Origin: Neolewinella litorea
GTDB taxonomy: Bacteria; Bacteroidota; Bacteroidia; Chitinophagales; Saprospiraceae
Assembly (NCBI RefSeq): GCF_004803465.1
Contig: NZ_SRSF01000001.1
Location: 744,501-808,500, forward strand
Length of the DNA stretch: 64,000 bases
Reading direction: 5' to 3'
Shown here in pieces: positions 34,213 to 46,800 of this stretch (its first letter is position 1; every line of letters begins with the position of its first letter). Position numbers and translations under genes: made by a program. The notes beneath the pieces were generated by a model, which was given only the letters and a program-made list of their open reading frames with translations, did no database searches and was not told the DNA's origin.

Positions 34213-34220
34213 CAAAGGTA
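34213..34220 (-). promoter_or_regulatory. -7 promoter element of leuS
   Basis: CAAAGGTA on + reads TACCTTTG on -, a perfect TAnnTTTG. It lies 25 bases before the leuS ATG. A near copy of the 18-base repeat begins 9 bases upstream of it. Confidence 0.6.
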
Positions 34221-34228
34221 GTGTATTG

Positions 34229-34246
34229 GGCGGGTGCGCGGGTGCC
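34229..34246 (-). repeat. 18-base GC-rich repeat, 16 of 18, intergenic
   Basis: On the minus strand GGCACCCGCGCACCCGCC, two mismatches from the consensus. This copy is outside any gene, immediately upstream of the leuS -7 box, so coding constraint cannot explain it. Confidence 0.55.
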
Positions 34247-34322
34247 ATGTTGGGCAATCGCCGGGGCTAGCGCGTGCGGGAACCACAATGTTGCGAATGA
34301 CCCGGCACCGGGCAAGGTGGTA

Positions 34323-35267
34323 TTACCAGAGGTAGATCTTCCGCCGACGGTAATCAATACCCACGGTGTAGCGACTAAGGAAGGAAGAGCCCAGGATCCC
34401 GGCCAGTGGCGGGGCACCCGGCTCCTGCAGGTGAGTAAGGTCGGTAGTGACCAATTGCAGCGGCTCGTCACCCGGGAAATATTCCGGCAGGGTGATGCTG
34501 AGGGCAGGACAATCCACCTCTCGGCCATCTAATCCCTGTACGTTAACCGAACTACCGGCCCGTTCCGCCGGCAACTTTTCTGCCGCCCATTCGGCGAGCA
34601 GGTTCAGCCCCGCCCCGGTATCGATGGCGAAGCGGTAGCGCTTACCGTCAATTTTTAACTCCACTATGGGCAGGTGGTCCACCAGGGCAAACCGCAGTTC
34701 GGTATGGGGCGATTTACCCATATGCTTGGGGCGCCGCTCGGAGGCCAGCAACTGGAAGGTCTGACGGTCGTAATCGATGCGCAGTTCTCCGTCATTCAGC
34801 AGGTCGTAACCCACGAATCCATCGATGCGCTTGCCGGTCCGGGCTTCCATGTCGCGCAGGTCCAGGCCGATAGCCCAGTAGTTGTCGACCGAGCGGTCGA
34901 GCATTTCAAAGTGGTCCACCCGGTGATCCGACAGCGAGACCTGTCCACCAGAGCCGAATCCGGTGAAGCGACTGTCGCTGTCACCTTCCCCCCGGTTGTT
35001 GACTACAAGACTGGGGACACCGGTATCCAGGATAAAACTTCCCGGCGTGCCGTTTACGGAGGCTTCGAAAAAAATAAGATTCCGATCCAGGATAAACGCC
35101 TCGCTGGCCGCGGTGGCGCGGGGATTCGTCGCTGCGTTGACCGATCGCTCCCCCACCCCGCCCAAAAGGTTAACGCTGCGTTGCCCGGTCAAGGACATAG
35201 CCCACAGCAAACCCACTACCGCCAGTAGGCAGGTAAAGCAGGAGGTGATGAAAGGGCGTGCTTGCAC
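34323..35267 (-). CDS. Exported two-lobed retropepsin-like aspartyl protease
   Basis: A 314-aa protein with an N-terminal membrane or signal segment (residues 8-28). Two retropepsin-like lobes follow. The first has F-I-L-D-T-G-V at 78-84 and the hydrophobic-hydrophobic-Gly partner motif G-F-V-G-Y-D-L-L at 150-157. The second has F-A-I-D-T-G-A-G at 213-220 and G-I-L-G-S-S-F-L-S-R-Y near the end. Retroviral-type proteases need two D-T-G lobes; here both are in one chain, so it could form a full active site alone. Location is probably periplasmic. It is a single gene between leuS and pyrG, with substrate unknown. Confidence 0.8.
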   Translation of the reverse strand: MQARPFITSCFTCLLAVVGLLWAMSLTGQRSVNLLGGVGERSVNAATNPRATAASEAFILDRNLIFFEASVNGTPGSFILDTGVPSLVVNNRGEGDSDSRFTGFGSGGQVSLSDHRVDHFEMLDRSVDNYWAIGLDLRDMEARTGKRIDGFVGYDLLNDGELRIDYDRQTFQLLASERRPKHMGKSPHTELRFALVDHLPIVELKIDGKRYRFAIDTGAGLNLLAEWAAEKLPAERAGSSVNVQGLDGREVDCPALSITLPEYFPGDEPLQLVTTDLTHLQEPGAPPLAGILGSSFLSRYTVGIDYRRRKIYLW

Positions 35268-35391
35268 GGGGGTGGTGGTTTGTCCAGCTAAAGTTAACCA
35301 TTAATTTACACACAGTTAACATTGATTGTTGGCCTTACCCCCGACTTATTCAGAATTAATTCACGGGCCACCCTGGTTGCCCCCCGTTGTG

Positions 35392-35399
35392 TACCTTTG
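35392..35399 (+). promoter_or_regulatory. -7 promoter element of pyrG
   Basis: TACCTTTG, a perfect TAnnTTTG, 19 bases before the pyrG ATG; the expected leader is about a dozen bases. The nearest TTG is too close to serve as a standard -33 element. Confidence 0.6.
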
Positions 35400-35409
35400 T
35401 GTCCCGTAA

Positions 35410-37038
<1,629 letters not shown>

Positions 37039-37039
37039 C

Positions 37040-38296
<1,257 letters not shown>

Positions 38297-38525
38297 GTAC
38301 TGCGGTTTTACGGAAAGTGGCGCAAGGTAGGTATTTTGACCTAATACAGTATGCGCCCTACGCGCAGTCAGCTGACCCTTCCGCCGGCTCGAAACTCGGC
38401 ACGGTGGTGGCGGCTTGTACCACACTCATCTACCGGCGGGAGTACGCAAAAGCAGGCCGCTGACCGAATCAGAGCCCGCCGGCTCGTTGCAAAGGAAGTA
38501 TCATTGCGTCAAAATATATCAAACC

Positions 38526-39716
38526 GTGTCTCAACTCTATCCCTTCGACGGAATCATTCAGCATTATGCCTGGGGAGGCTACGAATACCTGCCCCGCCTC
38601 CTGCAACGTGAAAACCCGCAACATGAACCATGGGCAGAGCTCTGGATGGGTGCCCACGAAAAAGGACCCGGGAATTTGCGGGACGACGATCGCACCCTGG
38701 CCGATCTGATCGCGGCCAATCCGCGTGCCATGCTGGGTGCGGCGGTAGCCGGACGGTTCGACAGTCGACTACCCTTTCTGTTCAAGATTCTCGACGTTCG
38801 GGAAATGTTATCCATACAGGTCCACCCCACAAAAGCTGCCGCGGAAAAAGGGTTTGCGGCCGAGGAAAGGGACGGTCCCGCGCGCGACGCACCCGACCGA
38901 AATTACCGCGACGACAACCATAAGCCCGAACTAGGTGTGGCCCTTACCGATTTTTACCTGCTTCACGGCTTCCGCCCACTGGAAGCCATCCGCACCACAC
39001 TGGCCGATGTTCCGGGCTGGCAAACACTACGGCCTACTCTTGATAAACGAGGAATCGACGGACTCTATGAGCGCGTGATGGCGGCCGATCAAAATGAGAT
39101 CGACGCCCTGCTGTCCCCTTTGGTTGAGGAGGTAAGCGACGGTACGTACGACCGCGACCAACCCCGCTTCTGGGCTAAGCGTGCTGTCGAACAGTATACC
39201 CAAGATGGTCACCACGACCGCGGCATGTTCTCCATCTTCTGGTTCAATCTCGTTAAACTGACGCCGGGCCAGGGTATTTTTCAGGCGGCGGGTATCCCCC
39301 ACGCTTACCTCGAAGGCTGCTGTATTGAATTAATGGCCAACAGCGATAACGTCTTGCGCGGCGGGCTGACCCCCAAGCACATCGACGTGGAAGAACTGCT
39401 GCGGCATACCACTTTCGAGTCTGTCGATCCGGAGCTCCTCCTGCCGGTACCCGCTGACAACCCATGGCGGGAGTACCCTACCCCGGCTCCGGATTTTTCC
39501 CTTTCGGTGGCCAAGGTGCCGACAGGATATCCGATCACCGTGGACGCCAGGAAAGCACCAGGAATTCTGTTGTTGCTATCTGGGATCTTGGAATCGGGAC
39601 AGTACCGTCTGAACGAGGAGCACCGTACCATATTCATTCCGGCGGGTGAGACCGTGGAATGGTCCTGCATCTCGGATGCTGAGATATACTGGTCAACGGT
39701 GGGTGAAATAAAATAA
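38526..39716 (+). CDS. manA: Mannose-6-phosphate isomerase, class I
   Basis: Interconverts mannose-6-phosphate and fructose-6-phosphate, supplying GDP-mannose precursors. I take the GTG at 38526 (V-S-Q-L-Y-P-F-D-G-I-I-Q-H-Y-A-W-G-G), giving 396 aa. The zinc ligands lie in S-I-Q-V-H-P-T-K and in D-N-H-K-P-E-L. The family block G-I-P-H-A-Y-L-E-G-C-C-I-E-L-M-A-N-S-D-N-V-L is present with R-G-G-L-T-P-K-H just after it. The upstream open frame up to 38415 overlaps the metK promoter region and shows no conservation. A terminator-like hairpin overlaps the stop. Confidence 0.95.
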   Translation: MSQLYPFDGIIQHYAWGGYEYLPRLLQRENPQHEPWAELWMGAHEKGPGNLRDDDRTLADLIAANPRAMLGAAVAGRFDSRLPFLFKILDVREMLSIQVHPTKAAAEKGFAAEERDGPARDAPDRNYRDDNHKPELGVALTDFYLLHGFRPLEAIRTTLADVPGWQTLRPTLDKRGIDGLYERVMAADQNEIDALLSPLVEEVSDGTYDRDQPRFWAKRAVEQYTQDGHHDRGMFSIFWFNLVKLTPGQGIFQAAGIPHAYLEGCCIELMANSDNVLRGGLTPKHIDVEELLRHTTFESVDPELLLPVPADNPWREYPTPAPDFSLSVAKVPTGYPITVDARKAPGILLLLSGILESGQYRLNEEHRTIFIPAGETVEWSCISDAEIYWSTVGEIK

Positions 39717-39746
39717 AGGCCCGCCGGAACCAACCGACGAGCCTTT
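39715..39746 (+). terminator. Terminator-like hairpin after manA
   Basis: AAAGGC (39715-39720) pairs with GCCTTT (39741-39746), continued inward by CCGCCGG against CCGACGA with two mismatches. It ends in TTT and sits between the convergent manA and the T9SS surface protein, so it may serve both. Confidence 0.55.
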
Positions 39747-39779
39747 CAACAGGGATAGACCTACTCTGTGGCCCTGGAT

Positions 39780-42700
39780 CTAGCGCAATAGCGCTATATC
39801 GCCAGTAAAAATCTGACTGCTTCCGTCGACAAATTCGACTTCCGCTGCCCAGAGATAGACGCTGCTCTGTAGGGGCTTGCCGCCCAATGTTCCGTCCCAA
39901 CCGGTACCCACGGTCCCGGTGTTGCAGTCCGTACATTCATATACAAGCGCTCCGTAGCGTGACATCACGCGCAGCGCGCGGATGGAGCGGACGGTATTGC
40001 TCTTTACTTCGAGGCCGAAGGTTTCATTGTACCCATCACCGTTGGGGCTGAAGGCATTCGGGGCGTAGATGCGGTCCTCGTAGTTCTTGCGCACGCTCAC
40101 ACGCAATGAATCGCTGGCCGTGCAACCGTGCTCATCCGTTAGGTTGATAGTATAGAATCCATCATCCAGTGGCAGGGCCGTAGTATAGGGTGAGGAAGCA
40201 TTCTGGATGCTGTCGCCATACCACTGCACCTTAGTGATATTCCGGGGGGGATAGACCTGCACACGTAGATCCAGTTCGTCGCCCAGTTCTACCAGGGTGT
40301 CGCGGTTGGCCGTGCGGATCGTAGCATCGAAGGAGGGAAATACCTTCACGGTGGTGGTGCTGTCGATCTGACAGCCGTTGGCTGAGGTAGCCGTAAGTTT
40401 CATCACGTAAGTCCCCTCGTCAAAGTAAGGACGCTCAATGGGGGTCTCTGCAATCATTCCGTTTCCGTAGTCAATTGTCCATCCGGTGAGCGGCGCACTC
40501 AATTCCAGTTCGAAGGGGGAATCCATACAGGTCGTGGAAGGCAGGCTGAAAGACATCGGTGCCCCATCGTACGTGCCGATGGAAAGATCGAAGCTGTCGA
40601 CCGCCGTGCAGCCATTTTCGCTAACGGCTTCGGCGTATACCGTATAGGTACCGGCTTGTTCGTAAGCATAGACCGGGTTTCTCTCCTGAGAGTTCTGTCC
40701 GTCGCCGAAGTCCCAGTTCAGTCCAAACGGTGCGGTTTCCGCGGTGGAAGAGAAGACCATATCCTTACCCTCGCAATTGGCATCAACCGCGGTGATTTCG
40801 AAGGATGGATCCGGGGAAGGCCGGACCGTGATCTCGTTGCGGAACGTATCGATGCCACAGAGCTGGGCCGAAAGGCTGATTTGGTATTCGGTATCCTCTT
40901 TAACCCGGTAGGTGTGCGTGATAGACTCCAGTTCGTCAATCAGTTGGGGGGAAGAATTATCGCCCCAGTGAACGAAAGTAAGGGCACCCGGGGTGGAGGC
41001 ATTTGTCAGGGTTACCTCCGTGGAGGAGCAGATGTTGTCGTAGTCGAGGCTGAAAGCAGCATCGGTAGTAATGGGGAGTACGTAGATGGTATCGGTCACC
41101 TCCTCATCCGGACAGCTGATGTTCGAGCCTTGTAGGGTGATGGGGTACTTCAGGACTTTCTTTTCTTCATTGCGTAGCACCAGTTCGGAAGGCAGGAAAG
41201 TAGCCTGGCGTCCATCAGGGTAAGATACCCGGAAGTTATCCGCATTGACGGATGTATTGGCCAGGAAGATCGTATCGTCCGAGCAAACGGTATTGTTATC
41301 GTTGAGGACGTCGAAGGACACCCGAAAACGTAGTGGCAGGACCACACCGAAGGTATCGGCGGTAGTGTAACAGCTGTTCATAACGCTGACGTCTACTCCT
41401 AGTACTTCCGGTGCGAGTGGCCGAAGCAGGTGGACCCGCGGTGCGGCCTCTTCGCTGCGGTCGGTGCTGCTGAACGCCCAGCGGTAGGAAACGCCCGGGG
41501 GTTGATTGCCAGCGGAAAAGTCAATGGTGAGGGAATCACACACGGTACTGTCCATTACGTAGGAGAAGTTGACCGTAGGAGGGAAGAGGACTTCGATGGA
41601 GCGGGTTATCGTATCCGTACACACACCACCCGGGAATGCAACCACCTGTTCGATGGTGTACACACCCGGTTCCAGGAAAGTAAACTTGGCTTTTTCACGA
41701 TTCTGGGCGGTTTGCCCGGTTTCGAGCACCGTGAAACTGCGCGTCTGAGCCGAAGAACGGTTCTCGATCAGGATCGACTCCAGGCCTGCATACATGGCAC
41801 CTGCGGCCCCGCCCCCGCAGCTGTCGGTAACGATTTCAAAAGCGGCCGTAGGATATTCCTGGACCTTGATGTAAAGCGTATCTTCCCCACCGCAGTAACT
41901 GAGGCTGGTGTAGGTGATCTCATAGGTACCAATGGCCAGTCCGGCGGATTCGAAGACGTTGTTGGTGACCCCGGTACCGCTGTAATTACCCGCTTGCAGG
42001 GCGGCCAGGTCCACGGTTCCTCCCACACATACCTCGGGCTGGATGCCGCTGTACTTCTCCTGGGGGATGACGAGGAATTCGAGTGGGTAAACCGCACCGC
42101 AACTGTCGACCACGGTAACTTCGGTTTTACCTTCTACCACGGAAGGGTCGAAGATATTGTCAACTACGCCCGGTCCGGTGATTCGGCTGACCTTGAAGGA
42201 AGGTTGGATGTAATCGAGCAAGGCGATGGGTGCCTCGGTGGTACATAGGGTATCGATGCTCGATATATCGATCTCGAGGCGGGCTCCGTCGCGGACGCGG
42301 ACGTCGACCGGGATGGCGAAAGATTCACCACATGCATCGGTGCCGGAGGCGGTAAGGACCACTTCACCTACGTCCTGGAAGGTCACCAGGGGGCAAAGGG
42401 CCGTGGAATCGCTGAAGCTTACGTTGGGCACGTTGGCCGACCACCGGATATTGTCGGGGGTAGGCGTGAACTCCAGGTAGGAACACAAGTCCAGTACGTA
42501 TCCGGTACAGGTGATTATTTCTTCCAGTACAGCGATGCGCTGTCCGCGGGAAGTGGTGATCTCGATCGTCTGCGGTTTGGCGGAGCAGTTTTGGTTGGAG
42601 GCAAGAACGGTGATCGTCTTGGTGCCCGCCTGGTTGTTCTGGATGGTGATGACGGGGTTTGGCGCGCTCGGATCCGAGAAGGAGACGTCTTCGGAATCGG

Positions 42701-43496
42701 AAGACCACTTGAAGGAGGTGGCGTACTTATAGGTACTGTTCGGGAAAACCTGGATGGTTTCGTTACAAAGCTGGGTGGTGTCTACCATATAGGAGAGCTC
42801 CACCTGGGGCATCGGCTGAATGACGATCGTCTTTTCGTAATAGTACTTATCGCACCCTTTGTAGGGCGTAACCTCCAATTTTACGACGTAGGTACCGGGC
42901 TCACCAAACTCGTAGCCGCTGAATTTCTTTTGGGTTGCCCCCTCGATCAACTCGCCGTCGATGTACCACTGGTAGGATTCCACCAGTTTGTCGCTGCACA
43001 TTTTTCCCTCGAAGTTCACCTTGAAGGGCTCCTCGATACATTTGAGGTTGCTGTGCTTGATGTTGACGATGGGGTTGGGTACGACACGGAAATCGTAGGT
43101 ACCCTTCTGGTTGTCTCCCCGCTCATCGACGCAATCTTCGCGTACAACGGTAAGCGCGCCGGCGTACTCGAAGTACAGCGCGCCGTCACTCGGCGGAGTG
43201 GGCTTGCCGGGAGGCGCGCCGCAGTCGAAGAGAAAGCGCTTGGAAACGTCGACGGTGTTTACCACGCCGGTGTATAGGGTATCGCTGCCGTCGGGGAATT
43301 TGACGCGGTAGGTACCGGGGTCGCCGTTGTTGTAAATTTTAAAATTTACGGTGACCATACCCACGCTATCGGCACAGAAGGTGCTGGTAGGTGGAAGGAG
43401 GAAGGGTTCTTCCTGGCCGCAGCTCGTTTGGGCCAAAAGGCCGATCGAAAATGCGTTTAGGGTAATTAGGAGAACAAGCTTTGTAAAATTCGACAT
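39780..43496 (-). CDS. Giant T9SS surface protein A (PKD, gliding C-terminal domain)
   Basis: A 1238-aa exported protein. Signal peptide 1-22 (ending L-L-A-Q) and a Cys-containing N-terminal module with E-P-F-L-L-P-P come first. A chain of Ig/PKD-like domains follows; one clear PKD (about 925-965) reads W-D-F-G-D-G-Q-N-S with a following Y-A-Y-E-Q-A-G-T-Y. The last 100 residues are the gliding-motility-associated C-terminal (type B) T9SS domain: I-Y-A-P-N-A-F-S-P-N-G-D-G-Y-N-E, then S-R-Y-G-A-L-V-Y-E-C, ending G-D-I-A-L-L-R. It should be secreted and stay on the surface. It is the downstream member of a tandem pair with protein B, similar along the whole length. Confidence 0.88.
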   Translation of the reverse strand: MSNFTKLVLLITLNAFSIGLLAQTSCGQEEPFLLPPTSTFCADSVGMVTVNFKIYNNGDPGTYRVKFPDGSDTLYTGVVNTVDVSKRFLFDCGAPPGKPTPPSDGALYFEYAGALTVVREDCVDERGDNQKGTYDFRVVPNPIVNIKHSNLKCIEEPFKVNFEGKMCSDKLVESYQWYIDGELIEGATQKKFSGYEFGEPGTYVVKLEVTPYKGCDKYYYEKTIVIQPMPQVELSYMVDTTQLCNETIQVFPNSTYKYATSFKWSSDSEDVSFSDPSAPNPVITIQNNQAGTKTITVLASNQNCSAKPQTIEITTSRGQRIAVLEEIITCTGYVLDLCSYLEFTPTPDNIRWSANVPNVSFSDSTALCPLVTFQDVGEVVLTASGTDACGESFAIPVDVRVRDGARLEIDISSIDTLCTTEAPIALLDYIQPSFKVSRITGPGVVDNIFDPSVVEGKTEVTVVDSCGAVYPLEFLVIPQEKYSGIQPEVCVGGTVDLAALQAGNYSGTGVTNNVFESAGLAIGTYEITYTSLSYCGGEDTLYIKVQEYPTAAFEIVTDSCGGGAAGAMYAGLESILIENRSSAQTRSFTVLETGQTAQNREKAKFTFLEPGVYTIEQVVAFPGGVCTDTITRSIEVLFPPTVNFSYVMDSTVCDSLTIDFSAGNQPPGVSYRWAFSSTDRSEEAAPRVHLLRPLAPEVLGVDVSVMNSCYTTADTFGVVLPLRFRVSFDVLNDNNTVCSDDTIFLANTSVNADNFRVSYPDGRQATFLPSELVLRNEEKKVLKYPITLQGSNISCPDEEVTDTIYVLPITTDAAFSLDYDNICSSTEVTLTNASTPGALTFVHWGDNSSPQLIDELESITHTYRVKEDTEYQISLSAQLCGIDTFRNEITVRPSPDPSFEITAVDANCEGKDMVFSSTAETAPFGLNWDFGDGQNSQERNPVYAYEQAGTYTVYAEAVSENGCTAVDSFDLSIGTYDGAPMSFSLPSTTCMDSPFELELSAPLTGWTIDYGNGMIAETPIERPYFDEGTYVMKLTATSANGCQIDSTTTVKVFPSFDATIRTANRDTLVELGDELDLRVQVYPPRNITKVQWYGDSIQNASSPYTTALPLDDGFYTINLTDEHGCTASDSLRVSVRKNYEDRIYAPNAFSPNGDGYNETFGLEVKSNTVRSIRALRVMSRYGALVYECTDCNTGTVGTGWDGTLGGKPLQSSVYLWAAEVEFVDGSSQIFTGDIALLR

Positions 43497-43837
43497 GCAA
43501 GACTAGGATTATAGTCAATGCTGCCATGGCCCTACTAAAAGTGTACGACATAAGTGCCAGCCACCGACAACGGTAGCAGTCACGAAATCAGGCGAAATAC
43601 GTTTGCCCGACTATGTAATTTTCTTTTGAGAGAGACGCTGGCTAGTAATTGACCAGGAAGTAAAAAAATCCAAATCAAACCCCGAAGGGTAAAAAGAGCA
43701 ACACAACAGCCAGGACCGGCTGCCTTACAGACATATCGGTGTCGGAGCCGGATATATTGTAGTTCGTGGGAAAAGTTTTCCCCTTCCGCCAAAAAAATGA
43801 ATCATCACGGGTGCCCTTACCCGCAGGTTGATTTCGC
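43497..43837. other. 341-base gap between giant T9SS genes
   Basis: There is no convincing gene, tRNA or strong hairpin. The stretch is visibly richer in A and T than its surroundings, with several A runs (near 43671 and 43791). It must carry the 3' end of protein B's transcript upstream and the promoter of protein A downstream, but no perfect TAnnTTTG is seen on the minus strand. Confidence 0.5.
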
Positions 43838-46800
43838 TCAGCGGAGCAGGGTCACGTCACCGGTAAAGGTCTCCTCCGTTCCGTCCACGAACTCCACCTT
43901 CGCCGCCCAGATGTATACGCCGGTTTTGGCTGGATTGCCTCCGATGTTACCGTCCCAGCCGTGCGCGAGGTCATCGGTGCCGCAGTTGCTGCACTCGTAG
44001 ACAACCGTCCCCCACCGGGAGATAACCTTCAGCGACTCGATAGCGCGTACCGTATTCGGTTTGATGAAGAGGGCAAACGATTCATTGTAGCCATCTCCAT
44101 TTGGGGTAAACACATTGGGGGTATAGATGCGATCACGATAATCGGTACGGATCCGCACCATGAGTGAATCGGCGGCCCGGCAGCCAAATTCGTCCATCAC
44201 CTGCAGACGGTACAGGTTATCGGTGGTTGGCATGGCCAGCACCTTTTTATTCAGGGGGTCATCAATACCTTCCCCGAACCAAGATATGCTGTCCAACGAG
44301 CGCTGGGGCGACACGCTGAAGGTGAGGTCCAGACTATTTCCTAGATCGAGCGTGGTATCCCGACGGTCGGGCTCAATCTTTACTGATAACTTGGGGTGTA
44401 CCGTTACCAGTACCGTAGTGTCGATCTGGCAACCCTGCGCGTCGGTCGCGGTAAGGGTGAAGGGGTGTACACCTACCGTTTGAAAGGGCCTGGACATTGC
44501 CCCGGCGGTTTGGGTGCCGGCTCCGTAGGAATAACTAAGCCCCGTACCGGGTGAGCCTACATCAACCGTAAAATCTCCCCCAACACAGGTTTCCTCCGGG
44601 ATGGCGGCGCTCAGATTCTTACCATTATACGTATCCACCGTTACCATCACCGTATCGGAGGTGACACAACCTGAGGTAGTGGTGACTTCCAGAATTACCG
44701 GATATTGACCCGGGCGGTCGTAAACATGGGTAGGCCGGTGGTGCTGACTAAAGTTGCCGTCGCCAAAATCCCAATCGAAGCCTTCCGCTCCCCCGGCGAT
44801 ATTCGGGACGAACACCAAGGAATCGCCCACGCAGGACGATTGTGGCGTCTGCACGGTGAAGGTGGCATTGGGGGCTGCCCGGACCCGGAAGTCTGTTTGA
44901 TAAGTATGGGTGCCGCACAGCGTGGCTTCCAGGGAAATTGTAAAGGTGGTATCACGATTGACATTGTACCGATGCCGGAGTGTATCTCCGGCGACGGTCC
45001 ACTGGGGAGTGGAACCATCGCCCCAGAACACGCGCCCGCGGCTGCCACTGGTAGAGAGGTTGACCAAAGACACTTCTCTTACGGCGCAGTTGTCTGCATA
45101 GACAAGGTTAAATCCGGCGCGGGTGGTGGTAGGCAGCACGAACACTGTATCGGTAGCCGTCTCGACCCCACAGGAAGAATTCATTCCGGTCATGGTTATT
45201 GGATACGCCATGATTTTATCGCCGGGATTGGAGAGAATCAGGTGCCCCGGCAGGGTGGTCGAAGTTTTACCGTCTGGATAAGTTACCGTAAGCCGCTCGG
45301 CATTGAATGAATTGTTCTTCAGCAGGACGGTATCTCCGGAACAGACGGTCCGGTTGTCATTCAGGATTCCGAACCCGACCTGGAAGCGGCGGGGCACTTC
45401 TAGGTTGAAGGTGTCCTGGTACTTAAAGCATCCGTTGGAAGCCGTGACCGCTACCGTCATCCACTGTTCATTTCTCGGCCTAGCCACACGAATGGTATGG
45501 GATTTAGCTTTCAGCACCTTTCCGGTGGATAAGGTCCAGCCAGGCACTACCGCCTCCGGCAGCCCACCCGAAGAGAGCGTAATCGAAACGGAGTCGCAGC
45601 CGTCTTCCAGGATCTCGTAACTGAAATTGGGGTTAAAGGCACTCCTTACTTCAATCTGCCGGCGCAGGGTATCGGTACAATCGGTGCCCCGCGAGCCTAC
45701 AACCTGCTGGATGGTATAAGTTCCCGGTGATGAGATGGTGAAGTCTGCCGCATTGGTGTCACACTGCCGCTGCCCGGTTTCTTCCACGGTATAGCATAGC
45801 ACTTGCGACGTGGACAGGTTGACGACCTGAATGGGCTGTCCCGCCCGAAAGATCGTACCGGCTTCCCCGCCTACACAACTCGGTGTTGCAATGGAAAAGT
45901 CGGCATGTGGAGGATTCTGCAAGGTGAGGTTGAAGGACCCCGCCCCTCCGCAGTACGCGTCGCTCACGAAACTGATCTGGTATGATCCGGCTTCCAGTTC
46001 ATCGGAGTTGAACACATTATCGGTGACGCCTTCCCCGGTATACGTTCCTGGCTGAAGGGTAGTCAAATCTAGGGTCTCACCGAGACACAGGACGGGATTA
46101 ATTCCTGTAAAACCTCCTTCACGCAGTACGAAGACAGGTACCGGATAAAGTGCTCCGCAGCTGTCGGTGACGGATAGATTGACCTTCCCGTAGAGCCCGG
46201 ATGGATCGAAGCGCTTTCCAACCACCCCGGGTCCAGATATTGCGGCCACATTGCGGAAGGGCTTTATGTAATCCGATAAATCAAGGGGTGGTTCCTGATC
46301 GCAGATGGTGTCCAGTTCATTGAACTGGATCGACAAGGGTAAATTGTCGCGAACCCGAACGGTCATGGAATAAGCAAAAGGTTGTCCGCATACGTCGGTT
46401 CCCTCCGCACGTAGCGTGTGTACCCCGGCAGTGGCAAAGTTTACCACTGGGCAACTGCGGTTACCGTTTTTGAAAATTGTTGTTTCGTCTGTATCGGACC
46501 AGGTTATGGTTTCCACCGTGAGGGGTTCCGAGATAAAATCACAAACCTCGAACGTCTCACTAACACAGGTTGATGGTGAACCTATAACATTGAACTCCTG
46601 GTCGTTGTAGGTGGTCAGGGTGAAGGATTCCTGTACGGTACCGCAGGCGTCACTGTTAGCGGTAAGCGTAATTACGCGGGTGCCCCCCTGGCGATTGTCT
46701 ACGGTAATGAGCGGAGTGGCTGCCTTGGGGTCGGAAAAGGTAACATCGGGGGAGTCCGACGTCCATTTGAAGGAGGAAACGTGGGCAGCGGTGGTAATGG

